Positions 16,544 through 24,575 of a DNA stretch of 64,000 nt are shown piece after piece. The stretch is taken from contig NZ_CANKYW010000001.1 in the NCBI RefSeq assembly GCF_947488135.1, positions 868,001-932,000 of the forward strand, read 5' to 3'. The stretch comes from an uncultured Marivita sp. (GTDB taxonomy: Bacteria; Pseudomonadota; Alphaproteobacteria; Rhodobacterales; Rhodobacteraceae). The position numbers and the translations under genes are program-made. The notes beneath the pieces are model-generated. The model ran no database searches. It saw only the letters and a program-made list of their open reading frames with translations, and was not told the origin of the DNA. Positions within the stretch are counted from its first letter, which is position 1, and every line of letters starts with the position of its first letter.

Positions 16544-18135
16544 CCGCGCTTCAGGCGACACTGTCGGCACCCGGATCACAGGCGAGACGGTCGCTGCCCG
16601 CCATTCTTGGCCTCGTGGGTGTGTTCCTGATCTGGGAGCTTGCGGCGCGCGCCTTCGAGGACGCGTTCGTTCTTGCCGGTCCGTCGGATGTATTGGCCTA
16701 TCTGATGGCCAATCAGGCGCTCATGGGGCGCGCATTGATGGTCACTCTGTCGAACGCGGCCATCGGCTTTGTTCTGGGCAACCTGGCGGCTGTGCTGCTC
16801 GCGCTGATCGCATTGCTCTGGCCGCGCAGCGAGAGCGTTGTCACGGGACTTGCGCTTTTCGTGTTCTGCCTTCCGCTTGTGGCGACGGGGCCGATCCTGC
16901 GGGTGTTTTTCGGGCCGGGAGAATGGCCGCAAATCCTGCTCGCGGCCCTGGCGGTCTATTACACGACGCTGATCCCGCTCCTCGTCGGTCTGCGTGCGGC
17001 GCCTGCCACGTGGTTCGATCTCGTGCGCAGCTACGGGCGCGGGCGTTTCGCGGCGCTGTTTCACGTGCGAATGATGGCCTCGCTCCCCTATTTCGTCGCG
17101 GGGCTTCAGATCGCGGCACCCGCCGCGTTTCTGGGCGCGATGGTCGGAGAGTTCACCGGCGCAGAACGCGGCATGGGCGTTCTGACGATCCGCGCGATGC
17201 GGGCGCTCGATGTCGATATGACCTGGGCGCTGGCGAGCGTCGCGACGGCGGTGGCGATCCTTGTCTACCTCGTCATCGGATGGCTGGCCCGCCTTGTCCT
17301 GAGCGACGCGCCGCCGGTGATCCTCGCAGCGCCACGCGCGTCGGTTTCGGGCCGCGCGGCGGTCTGGAAATCCACGGTCAACATCGCGCTGACCGTCGGC
17401 GTCGTTCTGGGGGTCTGGTGGGGCGCTCTGGCGGTGCTCGATGTCAGTCCCTTCTTCGCCAAAGGCCCGGCCGACGTGTTCGACGCGCTGTTCCTGGCGC
17501 CCGACGCGGCAACGACCCGCGCCACGCTCGGATCCGCGCTGATCGACACGTCGGTGCTTTTGCTGCCGGGATATTTCGCCGGGCTGCTGGCTGGGGCGGG
17601 GCTGGCGATGCTGGTCGTGCTCGTTCCGGCGCTGACCGGGATCGCGATGACCCTGTCGATTGCCCTGCGCTCGGTTCCCATCGTCACCACGGCACCGCTT
17701 GTCGTGCTGCTGGCCGGTCGCGGAGCGGTGGGCACCATCGTTCTGGTCGCCGTCATGGTGTTCTTCCCCACCTTCGTCGCCTGTCTGCACGGCTTGCGGC
17801 AAGCGCCGGGGCAGGTCATGGACGTGCTGCACTCCTACGCGGCAGGACCGATCCTGCAACTGATCCGCGTACGTATCCCGGCCATGCTCCCGGCCTTCTT
17901 CGCCGCCGCCCGGATGAGCGTGCCTGCCTCGGTTCTGGCGGTCACCGTGGTCGAGTGGCTGGCGACCGGCAACGGGATCGGCAGCCTGATGGCGGTCTCG
18001 GCCTCGCTGTCGGATTACGACATGCTGTGGAGCTCGGTCGTGCTGGTCTCGCTTCTGTCCTCGCTGGGCTACGCCGCCGTGGGCGCGATCGAATCCCGCG
18101 TTCTGCGCATCTACGCGCCGGAGCAGCTTGCATGA
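16540..18135 (+). CDS. ABC transporter permease with two fused membrane domains
   Basis: This 531-residue protein consists of two tandem BPD_transp_1 domains of about 250 residues each. The EAA-like loops are near SYGRGRFAALFHVRMMASLPYF (about residue 172; first half) and SYAAGPILQLIRVRIPAMLPAF (about residue 435; second half). TauC/SsuC permeases are normally single-domain homodimers, so this is an internal duplication that makes the whole channel one chain. It works with the binding protein and ATPase upstream. The stop overlaps the following glycosyltransferase gene (ATGA). Confidence 0.9.
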   Translation: MTALQATLSAPGSQARRSLPAILGLVGVFLIWELAARAFEDAFVLAGPSDVLAYLMANQALMGRALMVTLSNAAIGFVLGNLAAVLLALIALLWPRSESVVTGLALFVFCLPLVATGPILRVFFGPGEWPQILLAALAVYYTTLIPLLVGLRAAPATWFDLVRSYGRGRFAALFHVRMMASLPYFVAGLQIAAPAAFLGAMVGEFTGAERGMGVLTIRAMRALDVDMTWALASVATAVAILVYLVIGWLARLVLSDAPPVILAAPRASVSGRAAVWKSTVNIALTVGVVLGVWWGALAVLDVSPFFAKGPADVFDALFLAPDAATTRATLGSALIDTSVLLLPGYFAGLLAGAGLAMLVVLVPALTGIAMTLSIALRSVPIVTTAPLVVLLAGRGAVGTIVLVAVMVFFPTFVACLHGLRQAPGQVMDVLHSYAAGPILQLIRVRIPAMLPAFFAAARMSVPASVLAVTVVEWLATGNGIGSLMAVSASLSDYDMLWSSVVLVSLLSSLGYAAVGAIESRVLRIYAPEQLA

Positions 18136-19196
18136 CACACTGTCCTGCCGCCTTTGCCATCCCCGGCGATCTGGACACGATCACCGGAGGCTACATCTAC
18201 GAAAAGCACCTGCTGGAAGGTTTGCGCGCCGAAGGGCATGACGTGCACTACATCCGACTTGGTGCGTCTTATCCCGATCCGACACCGACCGACCTCACGC
18301 ACGCCATCGACGCGCTTTGCGCTGTTAACCCGGAGCGCGTACTGATCCTCGACGGCTTTGTGTCGGGCGCCACCGAAACCGAAGGGTTGGCGCAGGTCCG
18401 CGCGCTCATGGTGGCGATGGTGCATCATCCTCTGGCTCTGGAAAGCGGTCTGTCCGACGCCCGCAAGGCGCATCTCTACAAGACGGAGCGGGACAATCTG
18501 GCCCTGATGGAACACGTCCTCGTGCCAAGCCCGCACACGGCGGCGCTTTTGACCGAGCAATACAACGTTGCCCCAGAACGCATCACAATCGCCCGCCCGG
18601 GGACACGCCGCCCGCTCGGTCAGTCAAAGCGCATCGACCCACCGCTGATTCTGTCGGTCGGGCTGCTGCACCCGCGCAAGGGGCACGATGTCCTGTTGCA
18701 GGCGCTGGCCCGGATCAAGGGGCAGGAGTGGAAGGCCGTGATCGTCGGCGCGCCGCATGATCCAGACCACGCGCGGGCGCTGGCGGACCTTCGAAACACG
18801 CTCGGTTTGCAAGACCGCGTCCACTTCGCAGGCCGCATCCCGCAAGACGAACTGGACGCGCTTTACCGCCAGGCGTCCATCTTCGCGCTGGCCACGCGCT
18901 TCGAAGGCTACGGGATCGTCTTCGATGAAGCGCTCGCCTGCGGCCTGCCGATTGTCACTTGCCGGACCGGGGCCGTGCCGGACACGGTGCCGCCAGAGGC
19001 GGGACGCCTCGTACCGCCGGGTGAGGCAGAGCCCTTCGCCGCCGCCTTGTCCGACCTCTTGACCGATGACATCACGCGCACGCGTATGGCTGCGGCGTCG
19101 CAACGGGCGGCGGATCGACTAGCCACATGGGCCGACACCGCGCGCATCGCAAGCGCTGTCCTGAACGACATCGCGAAGCGTCGCACATCCGGCTGA
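18132..19196 (+). CDS. Glycosyltransferase family 4 (GT-B fold)
   Basis: This 354-residue protein has an N-terminal acceptor domain (GGYIYEKHLLEGLRAEGHDV near residue 17) and a C-terminal nucleotide-sugar domain with LSVGLLHPRKGHDVLLQAL near residue 173 and the EX7E-type stretch FEGYGIVFDEALACGLPIV near residue 256. These define GT4-like enzymes that build surface or lipid-linked glycans. It overlaps the ABC permease gene by four bases, although a functional tie to an NMT1-type importer is not obvious. Confidence 0.85.
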   Translation: MTHCPAAFAIPGDLDTITGGYIYEKHLLEGLRAEGHDVHYIRLGASYPDPTPTDLTHAIDALCAVNPERVLILDGFVSGATETEGLAQVRALMVAMVHHPLALESGLSDARKAHLYKTERDNLALMEHVLVPSPHTAALLTEQYNVAPERITIARPGTRRPLGQSKRIDPPLILSVGLLHPRKGHDVLLQALARIKGQEWKAVIVGAPHDPDHARALADLRNTLGLQDRVHFAGRIPQDELDALYRQASIFALATRFEGYGIVFDEALACGLPIVTCRTGAVPDTVPPEAGRLVPPGEAEPFAAALSDLLTDDITRTRMAAASQRAADRLATWADTARIASAVLNDIAKRRTSG

Positions 19197-19203
19197 TCGG
19201 TCG

Positions 19204-20235
19204 TCAGACCGATTCCGGCGTGTAAAGCAGTGGCTCAAACAGTCTCGGTTGCGCTTGCGCGGGTGGGCCGTCCACCGCCGCTCGGACCATCCGATCCACC
19301 AGCGCACGACACAAATCGCTCAGCGGCGTGGCGCTGACCAGAATGGCATAGTGATCTGCCAGCGCGGCACGGCTCTCTGACGTGAGTTCGTTGACGATCA
19401 GGGCGACCTTGCCCGGAGGACGCGCTTCGCGCAGCGCGGCGATTGCGCCTTCCATGCCGCCCCCGGCCACATACAACCCGGCGAGGTCCGCATGGCGCTC
19501 CAACAGGTCCAGCGTCGCCTCGTACGTCACTTGCCGCGTTTCGAGGTTCACGGCGGTGTCGGTCACGGTGATCTGCGGAGCGTATTCCCGAAGGGCAGTC
19601 CGGAACCCGGCTTCGCGAAGCCCGTGGCCATGCCACCGCGCGCCGCCGACGAACACGGCAACCCGGCAGGGACGCTGGAGATGGGTGGCCATCATCCAGC
19701 CCGCGATGCGACCGGCCTTCATGTTGTCGAGACCGAAATACCCGGCTCCGGCTTGCCCGGCAAAATCGTTGAGAAGCGAAAACACCGGCCTGCCGCGCGC
19801 CTTCAGGGTTTCAATGAGCCGGGACAGGGATGGGTGGTTGATCGCGGTCGCTGCCACCACCTGACCATCCGCCGCCGCGGCCTCGATCGCCTCGGTGAAA
19901 TCACCGGGCGATTGCGATGGAGAGAAGTTGATGAAGGGCGTGACAGTGGCATCCGGCACGGCGCGGCAGGCGCGGGTGATCTCTTGCGCGAAGCGTTGGT
20001 AGAACTCCTGCGAGGGTTTGTGGAGCACGAATCCCAGATCCAATCGCGGCTTGCTGGCATCGCTCAGCGACGCGACCGCGCCGGGCATCGGATAGCCGAT
20101 CCGCAAGGCCGCCTCGGCAATCGCCTTCGCGGTGCGCGCCGACACGTTGCCCCGGTCGTTCAGCGCCCGATCCACGGTTGCGGTCCCGACACCGGCGGCC
20201 CGTGCAAGATCCTGAATGGTGGGCCTGCGGGCCAT
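19204..20235 (-). CDS. LacI family transcriptional regulator (sugar-binding type)
   Basis: This 343-residue repressor has an N-terminal LacI helix-turn-helix (TIQDLARAAGVGTATVDRALN) and a periplasmic-binding-protein-like core. It is a clear paralogue of the regulator at 28952-29980: both carry a VGG(A/N)RWHGH segment and NLETRQVTYEATL, and long stretches such as YVAGGGMEGAI are shared. It is divergent from the mocD-like gene, and a TTGATG...CATCAA element lies between them, so it probably controls mocDE and itself. The start is supported by GGAGGAG just upstream. Confidence 0.9.
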   Translation of the reverse strand: MARRPTIQDLARAAGVGTATVDRALNDRGNVSARTAKAIAEAALRIGYPMPGAVASLSDASKPRLDLGFVLHKPSQEFYQRFAQEITRACRAVPDATVTPFINFSPSQSPGDFTEAIEAAAADGQVVAATAINHPSLSRLIETLKARGRPVFSLLNDFAGQAGAGYFGLDNMKAGRIAGWMMATHLQRPCRVAVFVGGARWHGHGLREAGFRTALREYAPQITVTDTAVNLETRQVTYEATLDLLERHADLAGLYVAGGGMEGAIAALREARPPGKVALIVNELTSESRAALADHYAILVSATPLSDLCRALVDRMVRAAVDGPPAQAQPRLFEPLLYTPESV

Positions 20236-20247
20236 CGCTCCTCCGGA

Positions 20248-20266
20248 TTGATGTAATTTGCATCAA
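20248..20266. promoter_or_regulatory. Candidate LacI-type operator between lacI-like gene and mocD-like gene
   Basis: The 19-bp element TTGATGTAATTTGCATCAA is a near-perfect inverted repeat (8 of 9 pairs match) 13 bp upstream of the regulator start codon. Its left part, TGATGTAAT, is repeated in direct orientation at 20282-20290, 33 bp (about three helical turns) away. The pattern fits cooperative repressor binding over a divergent promoter. Assignment to the adjacent regulator is inference. Confidence 0.5.
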
Positions 20267-20379
20267 ACGCCGTCTTCTGAATGATGTAATCTGATGTGAT
20301 CCGATGAGCAATCTGTTTCCGAGCCGGTACAGCCCCCCTATGCTCTCACAAACTCGGATCCATTGCCGGAGGGGGCATC

Positions 20380-21459
20380 ATGGCGACACGCGATTATTCT
20401 CTGCTCGGGCCGAACGCCCGACAGGCCGTGGACACCGGCCTCGCCGCGGCGGAGTGGTATCACACCGACATCCCCCGCGCCCGGATGAAGGATCTGATGA
20501 AACGCACCGACCAGCCCGCCATCCGCGACACGGCAATCCTCTTTGCGTGCATGGCTCTGTTCGCCGGCATCGGCATCGCGCTTTGGCCGTCGTGGTGGAG
20601 CGCACCGTTCTGGCTGGCCTATGGCATGCTCTACGGGTCCGCGATGGATTCCCGCTGGCACGAATGCTCCCACGGCACGGCCTTCAAGACACGGCCCTAC
20701 AACGACTGGCTCTACCAGGTCGCGAGCTTTTGCATGGTGCGCAATCCGGTCTCCTGGCGCTGGAGCCACGCGCGTCATCACACCGACACGATCATCGTCG
20801 GTCGCGACCCCGAGATCGTCGCCATGCGGCCCCCGGCCTTGTTCCGGATCGTGATGAATGTCTTTGGCATCTTCGACGCCTGGCACGGCTGGACGCGGAT
20901 GCTCTACAACGCGTCGGGTCGTATCCACCCCGAAGAGGCGGCGTATATCCCCGAACAGGAACAACCCAAGGTGATCCGTGTCGCGCGCATCTGGGTGGCG
21001 ATCTATGCCGCGACCATCGCCCTTGCGCTGGCTCTGGGGTCGATGCTGCCCCTGATGGTGATCGGACTGCCCCGGCTCTACGGCGCATGGCACCATGTCC
21101 TGACCGGTCTCATGCAGCACGCCGGTCTGGCGGAAAACGTCACCGACCACCGGCTGAACTCGCGCACCGTCTACATCAACCCGATCTCGCGCTTCATCTA
21201 CTGGAACATGAACTACCACGTAGAGCATCACATGTTCCCGATGGTGCCCTATCACCGCCTGCCTGATCTGCACGACGCGATCAAACACGATCTGCCCCCG
21301 GCCAATACCTCCATGTGGGAGGCCTATGCCGAGATCATTCCCGTTCTGCGCCGCCAACTGGCCTATGAGGACGTGTTCCTGAAACGCGACCTGCCTGCGA
21401 CGGCCAAACCCTACCGCGAAGATTTCCACAGCGCGGCCCTTGGCACCGCTGCCGAGTGA
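20380..21459 (+). CDS. mocD: Fatty-acid-desaturase-like oxygenase, MocD type
   Basis: This 359-residue membrane di-iron protein has the three histidine clusters of the desaturase/alkane-hydroxylase superfamily: HECSH at 94-98, HARHH at 130-134 and HVEHH near 283. Hydrophobic helices surround residues 50-90 and 195-215. With the MocE-like Rieske ferredoxin next door it resembles the rhizopine catabolism pair MocD/MocE, which is implicated in O-demethylating 3-O-methyl-scyllo-inosamine. The surrounding inositol genes support a cyclitol substrate, but desaturation of a lipid is not excluded. The start follows a strong GGAGGGGG. Confidence 0.75.
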   Translation: MATRDYSLLGPNARQAVDTGLAAAEWYHTDIPRARMKDLMKRTDQPAIRDTAILFACMALFAGIGIALWPSWWSAPFWLAYGMLYGSAMDSRWHECSHGTAFKTRPYNDWLYQVASFCMVRNPVSWRWSHARHHTDTIIVGRDPEIVAMRPPALFRIVMNVFGIFDAWHGWTRMLYNASGRIHPEEAAYIPEQEQPKVIRVARIWVAIYAATIALALALGSMLPLMVIGLPRLYGAWHHVLTGLMQHAGLAENVTDHRLNSRTVYINPISRFIYWNMNYHVEHHMFPMVPYHRLPDLHDAIKHDLPPANTSMWEAYAEIIPVLRRQLAYEDVFLKRDLPATAKPYREDFHSAALGTAAE

Positions 21460-21494
21460 CCGACCGCAAACCTGCCCAATAGAAAGGACCCGGC

Positions 21495-21803
21495 ATGCCC
21501 TGGATCGACGCCTGCGCGACCGACGATATCGACCAAGAAGACCTCATCCGCTTCGACCATGACGGCCGCACCTTTGCGATCTACCACAGCCCGGACGGCA
21601 CCTTTTTCTGCACCGACGGCCTGTGTACCCACGAACAGGTGCATCTCGAGGACGGGCTGGTGATGGACTACGAGATCGAATGTCCCAAGCACAACGCGAC
21701 CTTCGATTACCGCACCGGCGAAGCCAAGCGCGCTCCGGCCTGCGTGAACCTGAACACCTACGAAACGAAGGTAGAAGGCGGTCGGGTTTTCATCGCTGTT
21801 TGA
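21495..21803 (+). CDS. mocE: MocE family Rieske [2Fe-2S] ferredoxin
   Basis: This 102-residue soluble ferredoxin has the Rieske cluster ligands Cys44-x-His46 and Cys63-x2-His66 in CTHEQVH and CPKHNATFD. It would deliver electrons to the di-iron oxygenase encoded 35 bp upstream. MocE of rhizopine-degrading rhizobia has the same role. A reductase partner (MocF) is not in this window. AAAGGA precedes the start codon. Confidence 0.88.
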   Translation: MPWIDACATDDIDQEDLIRFDHDGRTFAIYHSPDGTFFCTDGLCTHEQVHLEDGLVMDYEIECPKHNATFDYRTGEAKRAPACVNLNTYETKVEGGRVFIAV

Positions 21804-21842
21804 CGGGCGGGGCGGCGCCACGCTTGCCCAAATCCGCGCCGA

Positions 21843-22667
21843 TCACCTCAACCCCCCGATCACCTCGCGGGCCTTTTGTGTCAAAGGGTCTTCGACCGCC
21901 GACAGGATCGCGATGCGGTCGAAGGCATCCGGCTTTGCGTCCAATGTCTGACGCAAGGCGGTGCCGAAGGCCATGCGCAGCTCGGTGCCGATATTGAACT
22001 TGCAGATCGCGCTCGTCCCGGCAAGCGAACGGCGCAAGGCGTGGGACAGGCCCGAGCCGCCGTGGATCACCAGGGGCACGTCCGTGGCGGCCTCGATCCG
22101 GGAGAGCCGTCCGCGGTCGATCTGCGCGGAGTGGTCGGTTTGCTGATGCACATTGCCGACAGAGACCGCCATCGCGTCGACGCCGGTGTCTCGTGCGAAC
22201 CGTGCGGCCTCGTTCGGGTCCGTGCCCTCAGAGGCTGCACCTTCACTGTAGCCGACAAAGCCGATCTCGCCTTCGCAGGACACGCCTGCCGCATGGGCCA
22301 TCTCGACGATCGCGCGGGTTTGGCGGATATTCTCGTCCAGTGGCAAACGTGACCCGTCGAACATGACCGACGTGAATCCCAGCGCGATGGCCTCTTCGCA
22401 CTCGGCCACACTGGTCCCGTGGTCCAGATGCGACACGACCGGAACCGATGCCGCATCCGCCAGCGCGTGAAACATCGCCGCCCAGACGGGCAGGGGCATA
22501 TGCGCCCGCGCGCCCGGACCGGCTTGCAGGATCACCGGCGCGCCTTCGGCCTCGGCGGCGGCCACATAGGCGCGGGCGTCCTCCCAGCCAAGACAGACCA
22601 ACCCGGCAACGGCGTACCCCTCCCGCAACGCGGGGCGCAGAACCTCGGCCAGCGTCGCGCGGGTCAT
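21843..22667 (-). CDS. Class II aldolase (fructose/tagatose-bisphosphate or IolJ-like)
   Basis: This 274-residue TIM-barrel aldolase shows the class II zinc and phosphate motifs VVSHLDHGT near residue 78, CEGEIGFVGY near 130, LVIHGGSGLS near 200 and KFNIGTELR near 223. IolJ, which cleaves 6-phospho-5-dehydro-2-deoxygluconate to DHAP and malonate semialdehyde, belongs here. Being the last gene after a PfkB kinase and an IolB-like isomerase, an IolJ-like reaction is likely. Its ATG overlaps the iolB-like stop. The main iol operon instead carries a DUF2090 aldolase domain fused to IolC. Confidence 0.82.
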   Translation of the reverse strand: MTRATLAEVLRPALREGYAVAGLVCLGWEDARAYVAAAEAEGAPVILQAGPGARAHMPLPVWAAMFHALADAASVPVVSHLDHGTSVAECEEAIALGFTSVMFDGSRLPLDENIRQTRAIVEMAHAAGVSCEGEIGFVGYSEGAASEGTDPNEAARFARDTGVDAMAVSVGNVHQQTDHSAQIDRGRLSRIEAATDVPLVIHGGSGLSHALRRSLAGTSAICKFNIGTELRMAFGTALRQTLDAKPDAFDRIAILSAVEDPLTQKAREVIGGLR

Positions 22668-23503
22668 TTGAACTTGGCCACCATGTCCATGATGCCGGGG
22701 ATCGTGTGCAGCTGTTCCGCGTGGGTCGGTTGGAAATACTGCTTGAGCGACCGCTGCGACAACCCGCCGAGGATGGTGAAGTAATACATCTCGTACCCCG
22801 GCAGAACGCAGCAGGGGTGATAGCCCTTGTCGATCAGAACCGTCGATCCGTTCATCACGTGATAGGCGTCGCCCGGTTCGTTGTCCTCGCGCTGGAGCAT
22901 CTGGAGGCCCGAGCCGTAATCCGGCTTGAACCGGAAGTTGTAGGTCTCGTCATGCCGCGTCTCGTCCGGCAGGCGATCCGTGTCGTGCTTGTGCGACGGA
23001 AACCCGGACCAGCCGCCCGCGCCGACGGTGAACAACTCCGACACCAGCAGGCGGCCCACCCGGTCATGATGGTTCGCGCCGAGGATGTGCTTGATCTTGC
23101 GATGGGTCTTGGTGTCGTCGCTGCCGTATTGCACCAGGTCCAGATCGTCCTTGCGGACCGCAAAGGGCGTCAGGGTGGTGTCGAACTTTGCACCGGCGAT
23201 GAACACTTCAGTGTCCGTCCGCGCCGTGATCCGCGCGCCTGTCCCCGTGGGGACATAGACGCCCTCGGGGTCGCCATCCCACACATCCGCGCCGCGATGG
23301 CCGATATCGGCAAAGGTCTCGCCGCCAGTTTCCACGGTCACGGTCCCGGTCGCGGGCACGATGCAGGTCTCGTAGCCGTCAAGCTGGTACGCGTAGCTTT
23401 CACCCGCCGTCAGCTTTACGATGTTGAAGTAATTGAGCGGCACCAGCGGGTGATCGACATCGACGATGGGCTGATTGGCGTTGTCATAGGGGGGGATGTG
23501 CAT
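22664..23503 (-). CDS. 5-deoxy-glucuronate isomerase family protein (divergent IolB paralogue)
   Basis: This 279-residue bicupin belongs to the IolB/KduI family. Metal-binding histidines are visible in GFPSHKHDTD near residue 172 and in KGYHPCC near 240, with the YEMYYF motif after. It differs clearly from the canonical IolB at 41006-41812, so it may act on a related but different deoxy-uronate. It lies between the PfkB kinase and the aldolase in one transcription unit, preceded by CAGGAGG. Confidence 0.82.
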   Translation of the reverse strand: MHIPPYDNANQPIVDVDHPLVPLNYFNIVKLTAGESYAYQLDGYETCIVPATGTVTVETGGETFADIGHRGADVWDGDPEGVYVPTGTGARITARTDTEVFIAGAKFDTTLTPFAVRKDDLDLVQYGSDDTKTHRKIKHILGANHHDRVGRLLVSELFTVGAGGWSGFPSHKHDTDRLPDETRHDETYNFRFKPDYGSGLQMLQREDNEPGDAYHVMNGSTVLIDKGYHPCCVLPGYEMYYFTILGGLSQRSLKQYFQPTHAEQLHTIPGIMDMVAKFK

Positions 23504-23514
23504 GGGGCCTCCTG

Positions 23515-24492
23515 TCAGGCTGGGCGCATTTTGGCATGCGCCATGAAATCGGTCAGGGCATCTTGGGTCGGCATGGCCGGGGCGCAGCCGACACGGGCCA
23601 CCACCATTGCAGCCGCAGCGGACCCCTGGCGCACCGCGTCCGCGACGGGCTGGCCGTCCGACAGGGCGGCAAGGAACCCTGCCATGAAACTGTCCCCGGC
23701 ACCCGTGGGCTTCAGGGCGTCGGTCTCGAAGATACCGGTGCGCGTTTCGCCCTCGGGGGTAATGGTGATCGCGCCCTTTTCGCCCATCTTGTAGATGACG
23801 ATCTGCGCACCCTCGGCCAGCAGGGCTCGCGCTTTATCGAGGCCCTGGCCCTTGGCGCCCGCCATGAAGTCGAACTCCACATCGTTGCCGATCACGATGT
23901 CACAGAGAGCCGCCGCGCGGGAATAGACCTTCGAGGCTTCCTCTGCAGAGGTCCAGGAATAGGGGCGGTAATCGACGTCGAAGATGATCGGCAGTCCCGC
24001 TTTCTGCGCGCGGTCAAAGGCATGGAACGTGGCGCTGCGCGACGGCTCTGCGGCCAGAACCGTGCCGGTTGTGACGAGCGCGGAGAACCCGTGATAGGGC
24101 AGCGCCTCGACGTCCTGCGTGGTCATGGCGAAATCGGCGGCATTGTTGCGGTAGATGACCGATTGGGTGTCTTCGAGCCTTGTTTCCACAACTGCCAGCG
24201 AATTGCGGGCCTCGCCCGCGACCGACCGGACGAAGCGCCGGTCGATCCCGTAAAGGTCGAGCTGTTTCAGGCAAAAGCGCCCCACCGCGTCGTCGGACAC
24301 GCATGTGACCAGCGCCGCGTCGCACCCCAGACGGCACAGACCGGCGGCAATATTGGCCGACGATCCCCCCAGCGCGGCGGTGAACTCCGTGGCCTCCTCC
24401 AACCGGGTTCCCGGTGGATGCGCATAAAGGTCCATCCCGGCACGGCCGATGACGAGGAACCCTTTGCCTTTGAGACGGTCCAGATTTTTCAT
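23515..24492 (-). CDS. PfkB family sugar kinase (5-dehydro-2-deoxygluconokinase-like)
   Basis: This 325-residue ribokinase-family enzyme has the N-terminal LGGSSANIAAG motif near residue 35 and the ATP-site/catalytic GAGDSFMAG near 265. It lacks the DUF2090 domain that is fused to the other IolC in this window. Position before the IolB-like and aldolase genes suggests it phosphorylates a 2-deoxy-keto-acid. I chose the ATG at 24492 because AAGG lies five bases upstream; an ATG four codons earlier (24504) has no such site. Its promoter faces the dehydrogenase at 24576. Confidence 0.85.
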   Translation of the reverse strand: MKNLDRLKGKGFLVIGRAGMDLYAHPPGTRLEEATEFTAALGGSSANIAAGLCRLGCDAALVTCVSDDAVGRFCLKQLDLYGIDRRFVRSVAGEARNSLAVVETRLEDTQSVIYRNNAADFAMTTQDVEALPYHGFSALVTTGTVLAAEPSRSATFHAFDRAQKAGLPIIFDVDYRPYSWTSAEEASKVYSRAAALCDIVIGNDVEFDFMAGAKGQGLDKARALLAEGAQIVIYKMGEKGAITITPEGETRTGIFETDALKPTGAGDSFMAGFLAALSDGQPVADAVRQGSAAAAMVVARVGCAPAMPTQDALTDFMAHAKMRPA

Positions 24493-24510
24493 GTGCGCCT
24501 TCATTTTGAG

Positions 24511-24539
24511 TTGCACGGGTTTTGCGCTGACGATACAGA
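24511..24539 (+). promoter_or_regulatory. Possible sigma-70-like promoter for the dehydrogenase operon
   Basis: TTGCAC at 24511-24516 and TACAGA at 24534-24539 are 17 bp apart on the plus strand, reasonable -35 and -10 elements. The LacI-type palindrome begins three bases after the -10, so repressor binding would cover the expected transcription start. The -10 match is weak, so the call is tentative. Confidence 0.35.
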
Positions 24540-24541
24540 TT

Positions 24542-24557
24542 TTGCAACCGGTTGCAA
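24542..24557. promoter_or_regulatory. LacI-type operator in the kinase/dehydrogenase divergent promoter
   Basis: TTGCAACCGGTTGCAA is a perfect 16-bp palindrome with a central CG, the classical shape of a LacI/GalR-family operator. It lies in the 83-bp gap between the divergent kinase (23515) and Gfo/Idh (24576) genes. The same arms recur at 28853-28870, in front of the LacI gene at 27805-28803, which is therefore the likely regulator of both directions. Confidence 0.75.
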
Positions 24558-24575
24558 GATGCGGGGAGGAACCAC

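Noticed and set aside
16923-18131. Upstream extension of the glycosyltransferase frame through the permease gene
   Set aside because: The frame is open by chance in GC-rich DNA; GT homology begins at the ATG at 18132, which overlaps the permease stop in the usual ATGA manner.
16576-18138. 520-codon minus-strand frame opposite the fused permease
   Set aside because: Extremely rich in Arg, His, Gln and Asp with no hydrophobic or domain pattern; explained by the permease on the other strand.
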